Shown here: piece after piece, positions 1-6,676 of the stretch
How positions within the stretch are numbered: position 1 is the stretch's first letter
How the letters are laid out: every line of letters begins with the position of its first letter
Source of the DNA: Opitutia bacterium
GTDB taxonomy: Bacteria > Verrucomicrobiota > Verrucomicrobiia > Opitutales > Coraliomargaritaceae
DNA length: 9,910 nt
Direction of reading: 5' to 3'
NCBI GenBank assembly: GCA_003503355.1
Contig: DOCS01000164.1
Location: 5,798 to 15,707, forward strand
Translations under genes and position numbers: made by a program
Notes under the pieces: generated by a model
The model's input: only the letters and a program-made list of their open reading frames with translations
Databases searched by the model: none
Told to the model about the DNA's origin: nothing

Positions 1-1677
1 TCATGGACCGCGGTTCGTGGCACCGGTGGCTTTATCAAGGGTACCAACGGAGAGTCCCAAGGGGTTATTCCGTTCCTCAAGTTGCACAATGACCAACTGG
101 TCGCCGTCAATCAGGGAGGCAAGCGTCGCGGTTCCGGTTGTGCCTATCTTGAAACATGGCACAACGATATAGACGATTTTCTCGAGCTGCGTAAGAACAC
201 CGGAGACGATCGTCGCCGCACGCATGACATGAACACCGCGAATTGGATTCCCGACTTGTTTATGAAGCGCATGGAAGCTCGCCAAGAGTGGACGTTGTTC
301 CGTTCTAACGAATGCCCTGATCTGCACGAGCTGTATGGTCAGGCCTTTGAAGCGCGCTATTGCGAATACGAAGCCATGGCCGAGCGCGGTGAAATCTTCG
401 GTCAAAAGCGCCCGGCGATTGATTTGTGGAAAGCCATGCTGAAGATGATCTTCGAGACGGGGCACCCCTGGATTACATTCAAAGACCCGTGTAATATTCG
501 CAGCCCGCAAGATCACTGCGGAGTGATCCACAGCTCGAATCTCTGCACCGAGATCACCCTGAACACCTGCGACGAAGAAACCGCGGTCTGCAATCTGGGA
601 TCTGTTGTGCTCGAGTCGCACTTGGATAAAGATGGGAATCTCGATCATGCTAAGTTGCGCGAAACGATCAGCATCGCGGTGCGTGCGCTCGACAATGTGA
701 TCGATATCAACTTCTATCCGACTGAAGCGGCCAAGACCGCTAACAGCCGTCACCGCCCAATTGGGCTCGGCGTCATGGGGCTGCAAAATGCGCTCTACAA
801 GAAGGACATCGCCTTCGCCTCGCAGGCTGCCATCGAGTTTAACGACGAATTTATGGAAGCGATTGCTTACTACGCCTATGAGGCGTCGAGTGACATCGCA
901 GCCGAGCATGGCACCTACAGCAGCTACAAAGGGTCCAAGTGGGATCGCGGCCTGATGCCACAAGACACACTCGACCTGCTCGAACAAGAGCGTGGCGAAC
1001 TGATCGAAGTGCCACGTGCCGGTAAGATGGACTGGAAGCCATTGCGCGAAAAAATCGCCAAGCAAGGGATGCGTAACTCCAACGTGCTGGCGATCGCTCC
1101 CACGGCGACGATCTCCAATATCATGGGCACCACACCGTGCATCGAGCCGACTTATAAGAATCTCTTCGTGAAGAGTAATCTTTCCGGTGACTTCATCGTG
1201 CTCAACGGCGACCTCGTTCGCGATCTCAAGGGACGCGGTCTTTGGACAGCTGAAATGCTTGACCAAGTGAAATATTTCGACGGCGAACTCGACGCCATCG
1301 AGGGCGTTCCACAAGACCTGCGCGACAAATATCGCACAGCCTTCGGTATCGAGTATAAATACTTCGTCGATGCGGCAGCACGGCGCCAAAAGTGGATCGA
1401 CCAGTCACAATCGGTCAATCTCTTCCTAGCTGAGCCCGACATTAAGGCCCTCTCGCACATGTATCGCGATGCATGGCGCAAGGGGCTTAAGACCACTTAC
1501 TACCTCCGTACACTGGGTGCATCCAACATTGAGAAAGCAACCACCAGCGTGAAGAAGGAAGTGCGCGGTCGCGCCGGGCAAGTGGACACTCCGAAAAAGG
1601 AACACACGGAGGCCGAGGTGAAAGCCTGCTCTATCGAAGCCATGATGAATGGTGAGGAGTGCGAGGCCTGCCAGTAA
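1..1677 (+). CDS. nrdA: Ribonucleoside-diphosphate reductase, class I alpha (large) subunit, 5'-truncated by window edge
   Basis: Class I ribonucleotide reductase large subunit, which reduces ribonucleoside diphosphates to deoxyribonucleotides using a radical supplied by the small subunit. The frame is open from base 1 and gives the last 558 residues; the N-terminal ATP-cone region and the first redox cysteine must lie to the left. Seen here: the [11 protein letters not shown] and [11 protein letters not shown] core segments; the active-site NLCTEI (Cys codon 544-546, Glu codon 550-552); CNLGSV, whose Cys (589-591) matches the second redox cysteine (E. coli C462); [17 protein letters not shown]; and [11 protein letters not shown], with the tyrosine pair of the radical-transfer path. 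The protein ends in ECEACQ, a CxxC tail expected to shuttle electrons from thioredoxin or glutaredoxin. All active-site residues visible here are intact, so it should be functional. No small-subunit gene follows; nrdB must be elsewhere, possibly upstream. A hairpin terminator lies 36 bases past the stop, so this is the last gene of its transcript. Confidence 0.96.
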   Translation, partial: SWTAVRGTGGFIKGTNGESQGVIPFLKLHNDQLVAVNQGGKRRGSGCAYLETWHNDIDDFLELRKNTGDDRRRTHDMNTANWIPDLFMKRMEARQEWTLFRSNECPDLHELYGQAFEARYCEYEAMAERGEIFGQKRPAIDLWKAMLKMIFETGHPWITFKDPCNIRSPQDHCGVIHSSNLCTEITLNTCDEETAVCNLGSVVLESHLDKDGNLDHAKLRETISIAVRALDNVIDINFYPTEAAKTANSRHRPIGLGVMGLQNALYKKDIAFASQAAIEFNDEFMEAIAYYAYEASSDIAAEHGTYSSYKGSKWDRGLMPQDTLDLLEQERGELIEVPRAGKMDWKPLREKIAKQGMRNSNVLAIAPTATISNIMGTTPCIEPTYKNLFVKSNLSGDFIVLNGDLVRDLKGRGLWTAEMLDQVKYFDGELDAIEGVPQDLRDKYRTAFGIEYKYFVDAAARRQKWIDQSQSVNLFLAEPDIKALSHMYRDAWRKGLKTTYYLRTLGASNIEKATTSVKKEVRGRAGQVDTPKKEHTEAEVKACSIEAMMNGEECEACQ

Positions 1678-1712
1678 GTTTATAACACGATTGAGTGACT
1701 TTCTGTTCGAAA

Positions 1713-1742
1713 GCCGCATCCGCTTAGGGTGCGGCTTTTTTT
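1713..1742 (+). terminator. Rho-independent terminator after nrdA
   Basis: A 9-bp stem, GCCGCATCC (1713-1721) with GGGTGCGGC (1727-1735), including one T-G wobble, closes a GCTTA loop and is followed at once by seven T residues. It lies 36 bases after the nrdA stop. This is a textbook intrinsic terminator on the + strand. Two A residues before the stem make it slightly A-flanked, but no gene approaches from the right to use it. Confidence 0.9.
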
Positions 1743-1744
1743 CG

Positions 1745-2037
1745 ATGTCTGCGGCCTGCGTCGACTGCCAGGCAGTTTATAATGGCGACACCGTAATGGT
1801 CGCTGGTTGGATTGCCAGTTTGCACTGTGCGATAATGTGTACGCCGCTGTCCGGTGATTTTTTTTGGCGCTTTCGTTTTTTAAGCCAAGGTTAATTGGGA
1901 GAGTTTATAAAAGTACGACGACGTGTTTTATGTGGCTAACGAAGCCGATGGCGGCTGCGATGATCGGATTTGCCAGCGCGCAGTTGACTATTGGGCCACT
2001 GCCGCCTGTTGGGTGCGCACAAAAAAGCCTCGGATAG
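1745..2037 (+). pseudogene. Probable decayed remnant of a TauE/SafE-type (DsbD-like) membrane protein
   Basis: No intact gene lies between nrdA and the minus-strand gene ending at 2072. Frame 2 from ATG 1745 (or ATG 1796) to the stop at 1894 encodes VAGWIASLHCAIMCTPLSG. This resembles the N-terminal signature of the sulfite-exporter TauE/SafE / urease-accessory-UreH-like family, usually written (G)SLHCxGMCGPL. Frame 1 is open across the following T8 run (1858-1865) to a stop at 2035-2037 and continues plausibly with FFLALSFFKPRLIGRVYK, then CFMWLTK and IGPLPPVGCA, faintly like the family's GR..xY and LPCG segments. A one-base slip at the T8 run would join the two frames. The result is far shorter than the usual ~220 residues, has no ribosome-binding site, and starts directly after the nrdA terminator, so a degraded, internally deleted gene is more likely than a working small protein. 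The family assignment rests on one short motif; chance resemblance is possible. Confidence 0.4.
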
Positions 2038-2051
2038 ACTCCGAGGCTTTT
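2021..2051 (-). terminator. Terminator of the acidic-protein gene (bidirectional form)
   Basis: A perfect 7-bp stem, GCCTCGG (2027-2033) with CCGAGGC (2041-2047), has a 7-base loop, six A residues on its left and four T residues on its right. Read on the minus strand the stem ends in a T6 tract, 20 bases past the stop codon at 2072. The flanking A and T tracts would also let it stop + strand transcription leaving the nrdA side. Confidence 0.85.
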
Positions 2052-2071
2052 GAAAATTAGACAAGCGTGTC

Positions 2072-2815
2072 TTATTTATCTGATTTTTCTTCGGTTGAGT
2101 CTTCTGGTGGGGATGTGTGTTCTTCGTACACTTCTTCCCCTTGCTCTTCCTCTTCTTCGTCCCATTTCATGGTGTCGTCGGCTTCGAGCGTCTCATCGGT
2201 GTCGGCATTGACGTCAGCGAGGTCCTTTTGAAGCACCTCATCTTCCGATTCTGGTGTTTTCTCTTCGTCTTCATCCAGTTCGAAGCCTTCCGGCACGTAC
2301 TCCAAGATCGAGCTGATTTCGCTAAAGTAGTGCGTGGAGCGTCCCTCCATGAAATCGCCGTTTTGCGACTCGCGCATTTCTTCTTCGAGTTCCTCAACGG
2401 TCAACTTCTGTGCGAATTCAATCAGATCGTTGAGCATTTTAACCCGCAGTCGGGTAATGTGGTCGAGTAGGTCGGCGTAAGGGCCTTTCTCTTCGTCGAG
2501 TACATCGGGGAGGGCAAAGAGTGGATCGTCGGAATCTAGGATGTTGTCGGGCACACGCTTGAGCAGTACCGACTTATCTTCTTGGATTTCATCGATGCCG
2601 AATGCATAGAACGCATCTTCCACTAGCTCGGTTTGGAGTCCGTATTCGCTCAATGGCTCTAGCAAATCGAGCAGGTGCTGGAATTGGCGGGGGTCGATAA
2701 TCCCGAGGCCATCGACGTCCCAATTGATCGGATCGCTGATTTCCGTGGTCCACCAGTTCATGTCTTCTCCGATGCGGGCTTTGCACCAGGTGAGTTTTGC
2801 AGTTGTATTCGCCAT
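2072..2815 (-). CDS. Unrecognised acidic protein with a disordered Glu/Asp-rich C-terminal tail
   Basis: A 247-residue protein I do not recognise. ATG 2815 is chosen because the longer frame would need a TTG start at 2908 and would add 31 basic, non-conserved-looking residues across the probable promoter. No signal peptide or membrane segment is visible, so it is probably cytoplasmic. Residues 1-175 look folded: a Trp-rich start (MNWWTTEI, INWDVDG), then amphipathic helical stretches such as FQHLLDLLEPL and LLDHITRLRVKMLNDLIEFAQKL. From about residue 179 the chain is almost all Glu, Asp, Ser and Thr, including DEEEEEQGEE, so it is presumably disordered and strongly negative. The whole protein is acidic, with a single cysteine at residue 11. 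It stands alone, divergent from pyrD and closed by its own terminator. Base composition matches its neighbours. That it is a real gene is well supported by start, promoter region and terminator; its function is unknown. Confidence 0.85.
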   Translation of the reverse strand: MANTTAKLTWCKARIGEDMNWWTTEISDPINWDVDGLGIIDPRQFQHLLDLLEPLSEYGLQTELVEDAFYAFGIDEIQEDKSVLLKRVPDNILDSDDPLFALPDVLDEEKGPYADLLDHITRLRVKMLNDLIEFAQKLTVEELEEEMRESQNGDFMEGRSTHYFSEISSILEYVPEGFELDEDEEKTPESEDEVLQKDLADVNADTDETLEADDTMKWDEEEEEQGEEVYEEHTSPPEDSTEEKSDK

Positions 2816-3025
2816 GCTTGAGGGGTCTTTTCTAGCTTTCTTTATGAGTCGCGCTTGGTTGTGGCTATTTATAGTAGTGAGTTGATGTATAACGGTAAAA
2901 GCTTCCAATTCCCAATTGTAAAGTGCTTTGTCAGAAAATTTTCAATGGAGTGATTTTCATTGTTTCATGCAGAAGCACTGTTACTTTCCCCCAATTCTTA
3001 ACCTAGACTAACTGACTTACATTCC
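2816..3025. promoter_or_regulatory. Divergent intergenic region between the acidic-protein gene and pyrD
   Basis: This 210-base AT-richer stretch must carry promoters for both neighbours. No convincing -35/-10 pair was found for pyrD; TATAAC at 2888-2893 is the best + strand -10-like hexamer but is 130 bases from the ATG. Dyads seen: AGTGCTT (2922-2928) with AAGCACT (2973-2979); the 10-bp palindrome GAAAATTTTC (2934-2943); and a direct repeat of ATTTTCA (2939-2945 and 2953-2959). Any of these could be operator or leader structure for pyrD, but none matches a regulator site I know. Confidence 0.4.
2886..2915 (-). promoter_or_regulatory. Candidate promoter for the acidic-protein gene
   Basis: On the minus strand TTGGGA (2910-2915) and TATACA (2886-2891) are separated by 18 bases, a moderate sigma70-type match about 70 bases before the ATG at 2815. 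A second -10-like TATAAA lies closer to the gene at 2868-2873 but lacks a well-spaced -35, so the true start site is ambiguous. Confidence 0.25.
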
Positions 3026-4090
3026 ATGGGGTGCATCTACGAAAACATTATCCGTCCAATTCTCTTTCGAATGGATCCGGAACAAGCGCATGATCGCGGG
3101 CGCACCGCACTCATGACATTGGGCAGTATGCCTACACTTTGCGCGTTGATTCGTCGTTGCAACCAAGTTCGAGAGGATAAACCAGTACAACTGTTTGGGC
3201 TGGAGTTTCCGAATCGCGTGGGCTTGGCCGCAGGCATGGATAAAGACGGTGAATTCGCACGGGCCATCGAAGCTTTGGGCTTTGGCCATACTGAGGTAGG
3301 TACGGTGACGCCGCAGGCCCAGCCCGGCAATCCGCGGCCCCGCTTGTTCCGTTACCCGGAGCAAAAGGCGCTGATAAACCGTATGGGCTTTAATAATAAG
3401 GGCTCGGAGGCAATGCTCAACAGTCTGTCCAAGCATTACCCGAAGGGGAAGCGTGGTATACCCGTTGGTGTGAACATCGGTAAGGCGAAGGCGACGCCCC
3501 TGGATCAGGCAGTGGATGATTATTTGGCTTCGTTCCGCACATTGGCGGATCAGGCGGACTATTTTACGATTAATATCAGTAGCCCGAATACGCCGGGCCT
3601 CCGCGACTTGCAGTCTGAAAGTTATCTGCGTGACCTGTTGGTCTCGCTGCGCGATGAAAATCAGAGTTATGCGAAGAAGCTCGGACATCAGCCGCACCCG
3701 ATGTTGCTTAAAATAGCGCCAGATTTGAGCTATGCGGAAATTGATCAGATCGTAGAAGTGCTGCTGGATCTCAATTACGATGGGATCATCGCGACCAACA
3801 CAACGATTTCACGCCCCAACGGATTTACCTCCAAGGAGACCGGAGGCATGAGTGGGGGAGTCGATTTACGCAAGCGCTCGAATGACGTGATCAATTACAT
3901 CCACCGTTCGACGGAAGGTAAGCTGCCCATCATCGGAGTCGGCGGGATTGATTCCGCCGAAGCGGCTGGCGAAAAGATCGATGCGGGCGCATCGATGGTG
4001 CAACTCTATACAGGATGGATTTATCGCGGGCCGTTCTTTGCGAAAGAACTAGCCAACGCGCTGAAGTCGCACGGCGAAGACTGGATCTAA
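3026..4090 (+). CDS. pyrD: Dihydroorotate dehydrogenase (quinone), class 2
   Basis: FMN enzyme that oxidises dihydroorotate to orotate in de novo pyrimidine synthesis and passes electrons to membrane quinone. The 354-residue length is usual for class 2. Residues 1-45 form the amphipathic N-terminal extension (YENIIRPILFRMDPEQAH) that binds the membrane and quinone, absent from class 1 enzymes. Then come GLAAGMDKDG (67-76), ALINRMGFNNKG (115-126), and INISSPNTPGLR (182-193), with the serine that acts as catalytic base in class 2. LLKIAPDL (227-234) and NTTISRP (258-264) contribute substrate and FMN contacts. The C-terminal phosphate-binding signature begins at IIGVGGID (302-309) and runs to LYTG (327-330). 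ATG 3026 gives the typical family start; no Shine-Dalgarno precedes it. It is a single gene, divergent from the acidic-protein gene and convergent with lipA, with two hairpins after its stop. Confidence 0.97.
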   Translation: MGCIYENIIRPILFRMDPEQAHDRGRTALMTLGSMPTLCALIRRCNQVREDKPVQLFGLEFPNRVGLAAGMDKDGEFARAIEALGFGHTEVGTVTPQAQPGNPRPRLFRYPEQKALINRMGFNNKGSEAMLNSLSKHYPKGKRGIPVGVNIGKAKATPLDQAVDDYLASFRTLADQADYFTINISSPNTPGLRDLQSESYLRDLLVSLRDENQSYAKKLGHQPHPMLLKIAPDLSYAEIDQIVEVLLDLNYDGIIATNTTISRPNGFTSKETGGMSGGVDLRKRSNDVINYIHRSTEGKLPIIGVGGIDSAEAAGEKIDAGASMVQLYTGWIYRGPFFAKELANALKSHGEDWI

Positions 4091-4111
4091 GAATAGGGCA
4101 GCCGCGCAAAG

Positions 4112-4138
4112 CGCCGAGTCGCTAGTGGCTCGGCGTTT
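4112..4138 (+). terminator. Hairpin after pyrD, possible first terminator
   Basis: CGCCGAGTC (4112-4120) pairs with GGCTCGGCG (4127-4135), giving a 9-bp stem with one wobble and a GCTAGT loop, followed only by TTTAG. The stem is strong but the T tract is short, so alone it may be an inefficient terminator or a 3'-end stabilising structure. The better terminator follows at 4142-4188. Confidence 0.45.
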
Positions 4139-4141
4139 AGC

Positions 4142-4188
4142 GACATGAAAAAAGCGATGGCCACTTGGCTCATCGCTTTTCTCATGTC
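4142..4188. terminator. Bidirectional terminator between convergent pyrD and lipA
   Basis: A long inverted repeat has arms beginning GACATGA at 4142 and ending TCATGTC at 4188. Inside are AAAAGCGATG (4150-4159) with CATCGCTTTT (4171-4180), and GCC with GGC around an ACTT loop. Only one mismatch and one bulge interrupt about 20 base pairs. The A6 tract before the core and the T4 tract after it give U-tracts on both strands, so it can end pyrD transcripts and lipA transcripts (lipA stop at 4202). Confidence 0.88.
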
Positions 4189-4201
4189 TAAATTCTTGGT
4201 G

Positions 4202-5113
4202 CTATACCGAAGCCAATGCAGCGTCTTCCTGCGCTTTGAGCATTTCTTTGCGCCGGGCACGCACGTCAAACATCGAGGATTGCTTGTCAGCATGATAAGA
4301 TGAGCGCACCAGTGGGCCTGATTCGCAGGCTCCAAAGCCGATACTCAGGGCGTAAACCTTCCACTTTTCGAATTCTTCTGGGGTCACCCAGCGATCGATT
4401 GGTTGGTGCTTCTTTGTCGGTTGCAGGTATTGGCCGATGGTCAGGATATCGACTCCAATTTTTTGCATGTCTTGCAATACTTCCTTAACCTCTTCCTCTG
4501 TTTCGCCGATACCGAGCATGATGCCGGACTTGGTGGTAAATCCGCGCGACTTGGCGTGTTCCAGCACCCAAAGAGAGCGATCGTAGCGCGCAGTTTTACG
4601 GATTGGTCGCTGCAGGCGCTTCACGGTTTCGAGGTTGTGATTGAAAATGTCTGGACAGGCGTCGAGCACGACATCCAGGTACTCCTGTTGGCCGCGGAAG
4701 TCCGCCGTCAGTACCTCGACCGCACATTCTGGGCTGCGGTGGTGGACCGCACGGATGGTGGCAGCCCAGACGGACGCGCCACCATCTTTCAAATCGTCAC
4801 GCGCCACAGAGGTGATGACCGCATGTTTTAAGTTCATGCGGGCGATCGATTCTGCCACACGCGCGGGCTCACCTAGGTCAAGCTCGGTGGGACGGCCGGT
4901 TTGGATGGCGCAAAAAGTGCACGAACGCGTGCAGATATTACCCAGGATCATGACCGTCGCTGTGCCGCGTGACCAGCATTCGCCCATGTTCGGGCACTGG
5001 GCGCTTTTGCACACTGTGTGCAGGTCATTCGTGTCTACGATCTCGCGCACCGCCTTGTATTCAACGCTGGTGGGCAGCTTGGCGCGGAGCCATTCTGGTT
5101 TACGATTGTTCAT
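4202..5113 (-). CDS. lipA: Lipoyl synthase (radical SAM)
   Basis: LipA inserts two sulfur atoms into protein-bound octanoyl groups, completing the lipoyl cofactor of 2-oxoacid dehydrogenases and the glycine cleavage H protein. The 303-residue protein has both iron-sulfur sites: the auxiliary-cluster motif CKSAQCPNMGEC (Cys 35, 40, 46) and the radical SAM motif CTRSCTFC (Cys 61, 65, 68). Other family segments are TSVARDDLKDGG (101-112), FNHNLETV (157-164), TKSGIMLGIGE (194-204), QYLQPTKKH (228-236), and the RSSYHA motif (270-275), which supplies the serine ligand of the auxiliary cluster. ATG 5113 is preferred over the upstream TTG at 5152 because MNNRKPEWLRAKLP is a normal LipA start and the extension lies inside lipB. 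The start overlaps the 3' end of lipB by 14 bases, without a Shine-Dalgarno, suggesting translational coupling. A strong terminator follows. Confidence 0.97.
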   Translation of the reverse strand: MNNRKPEWLRAKLPTSVEYKAVREIVDTNDLHTVCKSAQCPNMGECWSRGTATVMILGNICTRSCTFCAIQTGRPTELDLGEPARVAESIARMNLKHAVITSVARDDLKDGGASVWAATIRAVHHRSPECAVEVLTADFRGQQEYLDVVLDACPDIFNHNLETVKRLQRPIRKTARYDRSLWVLEHAKSRGFTTKSGIMLGIGETEEEVKEVLQDMQKIGVDILTIGQYLQPTKKHQPIDRWVTPEEFEKWKVYALSIGFGACESGPLVRSSYHADKQSSMFDVRARRKEMLKAQEDAALASV

Positions 5114-5792
5114 GAGTGGGGGCAGTGTTCCGAAAAACCTTTTGAAATTCAACAGCTAAACACGCTTTTACTGCACCCAGATCAATTGTCTTGCCCAATT
5201 CCGCTTGCATCGAGGTGACGGTCCCGTCGGTGATGCCACAAGGGACGATGCCTGAAAAGTGGCTCATGTCTGGGCTCACATTGAGTGCAAAGCCATGGTA
5301 CGTGATCCAAGAGCGCACAGCGACGCCAATCGCGCAGATTTTACGTTCGTCTAGCCAGATGCCGGTTTTGCCCTCGCGGCGGGCGGTTTTGAGTCCGAAG
5401 TTCGACAGTGTGCGAATCACGACTTCTTCCAGATCGCGCAGGTAAGCATGTAAATCGCGGCGTTGTTGAAGCGATATGATCGGATAACCGACGATTTGAC
5501 CGGGGCCGTGGTAGGTGATGTCCCCACCGCGATTACTGCGCACCACCGTGATGCCCTGTGACTTAAGCTGTGCTTCGTTCCAAATTAGATGTTGGTCGGC
5601 ACCTTTTCGCATGCCGATTGTGTAGACTGCGGCGTGTTCGGTCAGGACCAACGTATCCGCAGCTGTACCCGAACGTCGTCGATCGACCAATGCTTTCTGG
5701 CGCTCTAGTGCGTCCTTGTATTCCGTACGTCCCCAGTCGGCTGTGTCGATTGAGCTCTCTGGAGTCGGAGGACTGTCGTTGGGAGGTGTCAT
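5100..5792 (-). CDS. lipB: Octanoyl-[acyl-carrier-protein]:protein N-octanoyltransferase
   Basis: LipB moves octanoate from octanoyl-ACP to a lysine on lipoyl domains, the step before LipA. The 230-residue protein carries the family signature RGGDITYHGPGQIVGYP (88-104). The two catalytic residues are Lys151 in ERKICAIG (E. coli K135) and Cys185 in IVPCGI (E. coli C169), through which an acyl-enzyme intermediate forms. Other expected segments are LVLTEHAAVYTIG (48-60) and the WITYHGFALNV strand (162-172). ATG 5792 gives a start with a short Pro/Ser-rich lead (residues 2-16), slightly longer than in many LipB proteins; no Shine-Dalgarno is present. It is the first gene of a two-gene operon with lipA, with overlapping ends. 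A candidate promoter lies about 70 bases upstream. All key residues are intact. Confidence 0.96.
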   Translation of the reverse strand: MTPPNDSPPTPESSIDTADWGRTEYKDALERQKALVDRRRSGTAADTLVLTEHAAVYTIGMRKGADQHLIWNEAQLKSQGITVVRSNRGGDITYHGPGQIVGYPIISLQQRRDLHAYLRDLEEVVIRTLSNFGLKTARREGKTGIWLDERKICAIGVAVRSWITYHGFALNVSPDMSHFSGIVPCGITDGTVTSMQAELGKTIDLGAVKACLAVEFQKVFRNTAPTHEQS

Positions 5793-5859
5793 GGTGAATG
5801 GTTTAGCTGACGGCTAATTGCTTGGATTTCGAGGTCAAGTATAGCCGCGCAGGCCTGTG

Positions 5860-5888
5860 TAGATACTGGTTCTCAGCGACCGGTACAA
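5860..5888 (-). promoter_or_regulatory. Candidate promoter for lipB-lipA
   Basis: On the minus strand TTGTAC (5883-5888) and TATCTA (5860-5865) are separated by exactly 17 bases, within the 160-base gap between the M50 protease stop and the lipB start. Transcription would begin near 5853, giving a leader of about 60 bases. It is the best sigma70-like pair in the gap, but each hexamer has two mismatches. Confidence 0.35.
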
Positions 5889-5952
5889 TGCGCCGCGTGA
5901 AGTGATTCAGGCCATGGCTTGGGCGATCCCTAGCTAACCGCGAATCCGGCCT

Positions 5953-6588
5953 TCAGCTCGTGCGTTGTTGAAAGGCCTGCCAGTTTTGCCAGGCGAACAG
6001 GCCCATGAATAGTGGGAGCAACCATGTTTGTAACAGACTGAACGCCGCCAAGCCAATGATGACGGCGCAGAGTGCGCCGATCAGGTGCACATAGTGTGCG
6101 CGTTTGGGGCCGAGGATGGCAGCGAGCATCTGGCCGCCGTCCATCGGGTAAATTGGCAGGCAGTTTAGGATTGCCCAAATAATGCTGATACTAATCAGAT
6201 CGAAGCATAGGGCATGTAGCAGGGACTCTGGTGGGATTGCCACGTAGTGACGGATGGCGAGTAGTACAATGCCAAGTGTGCATTGTACTGCGGGGCCTGC
6301 CGCCGTTACGAAAAAGGACTGTCTGCGGCTCAGCACCCCAGCTGGATAGCTGGCATAGCCGCCAAAGGCGCGCAGGGTGATGGCTGTCGGCAGGCCGAAT
6401 TTGCGAACGGTTAATGCGTGCCCGAGCTCGTGAGCCAGGATGGAGATGAAGCCAGCGAGCATAAACACGAAGACCAGCAATATACTGAGTGAATCGTTTG
6501 CGCTGAGACCACCACCAATCAGTGCCATGGTAATCCAAAACCATGGTTCGATGCGGACGGGAATGCCGAATAGGTTGAAAGAGATCAT
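5953..6588 (-). CDS. Site-2-protease-type (M50) membrane metalloprotease, minimal form
   Basis: An integral membrane zinc protease of peptidase family M50. The 211 residues include HELGH (53-57), whose two His and Glu form the zinc-binding and catalytic site, inside the hydrophobic helix FMLAGFISILAHELGHAL. The second signature, NCLPIYPMDGGQ (142-153), contains the Asp150 zinc ligand. About five or six hydrophobic segments are visible (near 17-26, 36-58, 92-112, 124-142, 165-185, 187-200). There is no PDZ or CBS domain, unlike RseP or SpoIVFB-CBS proteins, so this is the compact core type often annotated 'site-2 protease family protein'. Such enzymes cleave membrane-embedded substrates, often anti-sigma factors; the substrate here is unknown and no anti-sigma gene is nearby. 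It begins at ATG 6588, 88 bases after cvfB with no terminator seen between, so it may be co-transcribed with cvfB. Confidence 0.9.
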   Translation of the reverse strand: MISFNLFGIPVRIEPWFWITMALIGGGLSANDSLSILLVFVFMLAGFISILAHELGHALTVRKFGLPTAITLRAFGGYASYPAGVLSRRQSFFVTAAGPAVQCTLGIVLLAIRHYVAIPPESLLHALCFDLISISIIWAILNCLPIYPMDGGQMLAAILGPKRAHYVHLIGALCAVIIGLAAFSLLQTWLLPLFMGLFAWQNWQAFQQRTS

Positions 6589-6676
6589 TTGATAGAGAAG
6601 TGAGCTGTCAGGGCTGGGAATTCGGGTTCAGCCGTGGTTGGCGTGGGTGTATGGACGGCGGGCGAGTCTCGCAGCG

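Noticed and set aside
1..1389. Long (462-codon) open frame antisense to nrdA
   Set aside because: It lies wholly opposite a conserved, intact nrdA frame. The translation shows no recognisable domain, and the openness follows from the codon bias of nrdA.
1807..1836. TTGGAT-18-GATAAT promoter-like pair on the + strand
   Set aside because: No intact + strand gene lies downstream before the terminator at 2021-2051, and the match is moderate. It is probably a chance match in the remnant.
2117..2470. Phe-rich hydrophobic open frame antisense to the acidic tail
   Set aside because: Glu/Asp codons on the minus strand read as Phe/Leu/Val on the plus strand, so the apparent membrane protein is an artefact.
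2072..2908. Longer version of the acidic protein starting at TTG 2908
   Set aside because: It would add 31 basic residues across the likely promoter elements. ATG 2815 is the more natural start.
4641..5159. 172-codon open frame antisense to lipA
   Set aside because: lipA is complete, with both cysteine motifs on the other strand. The antisense product is Ser/Arg-rich without features.
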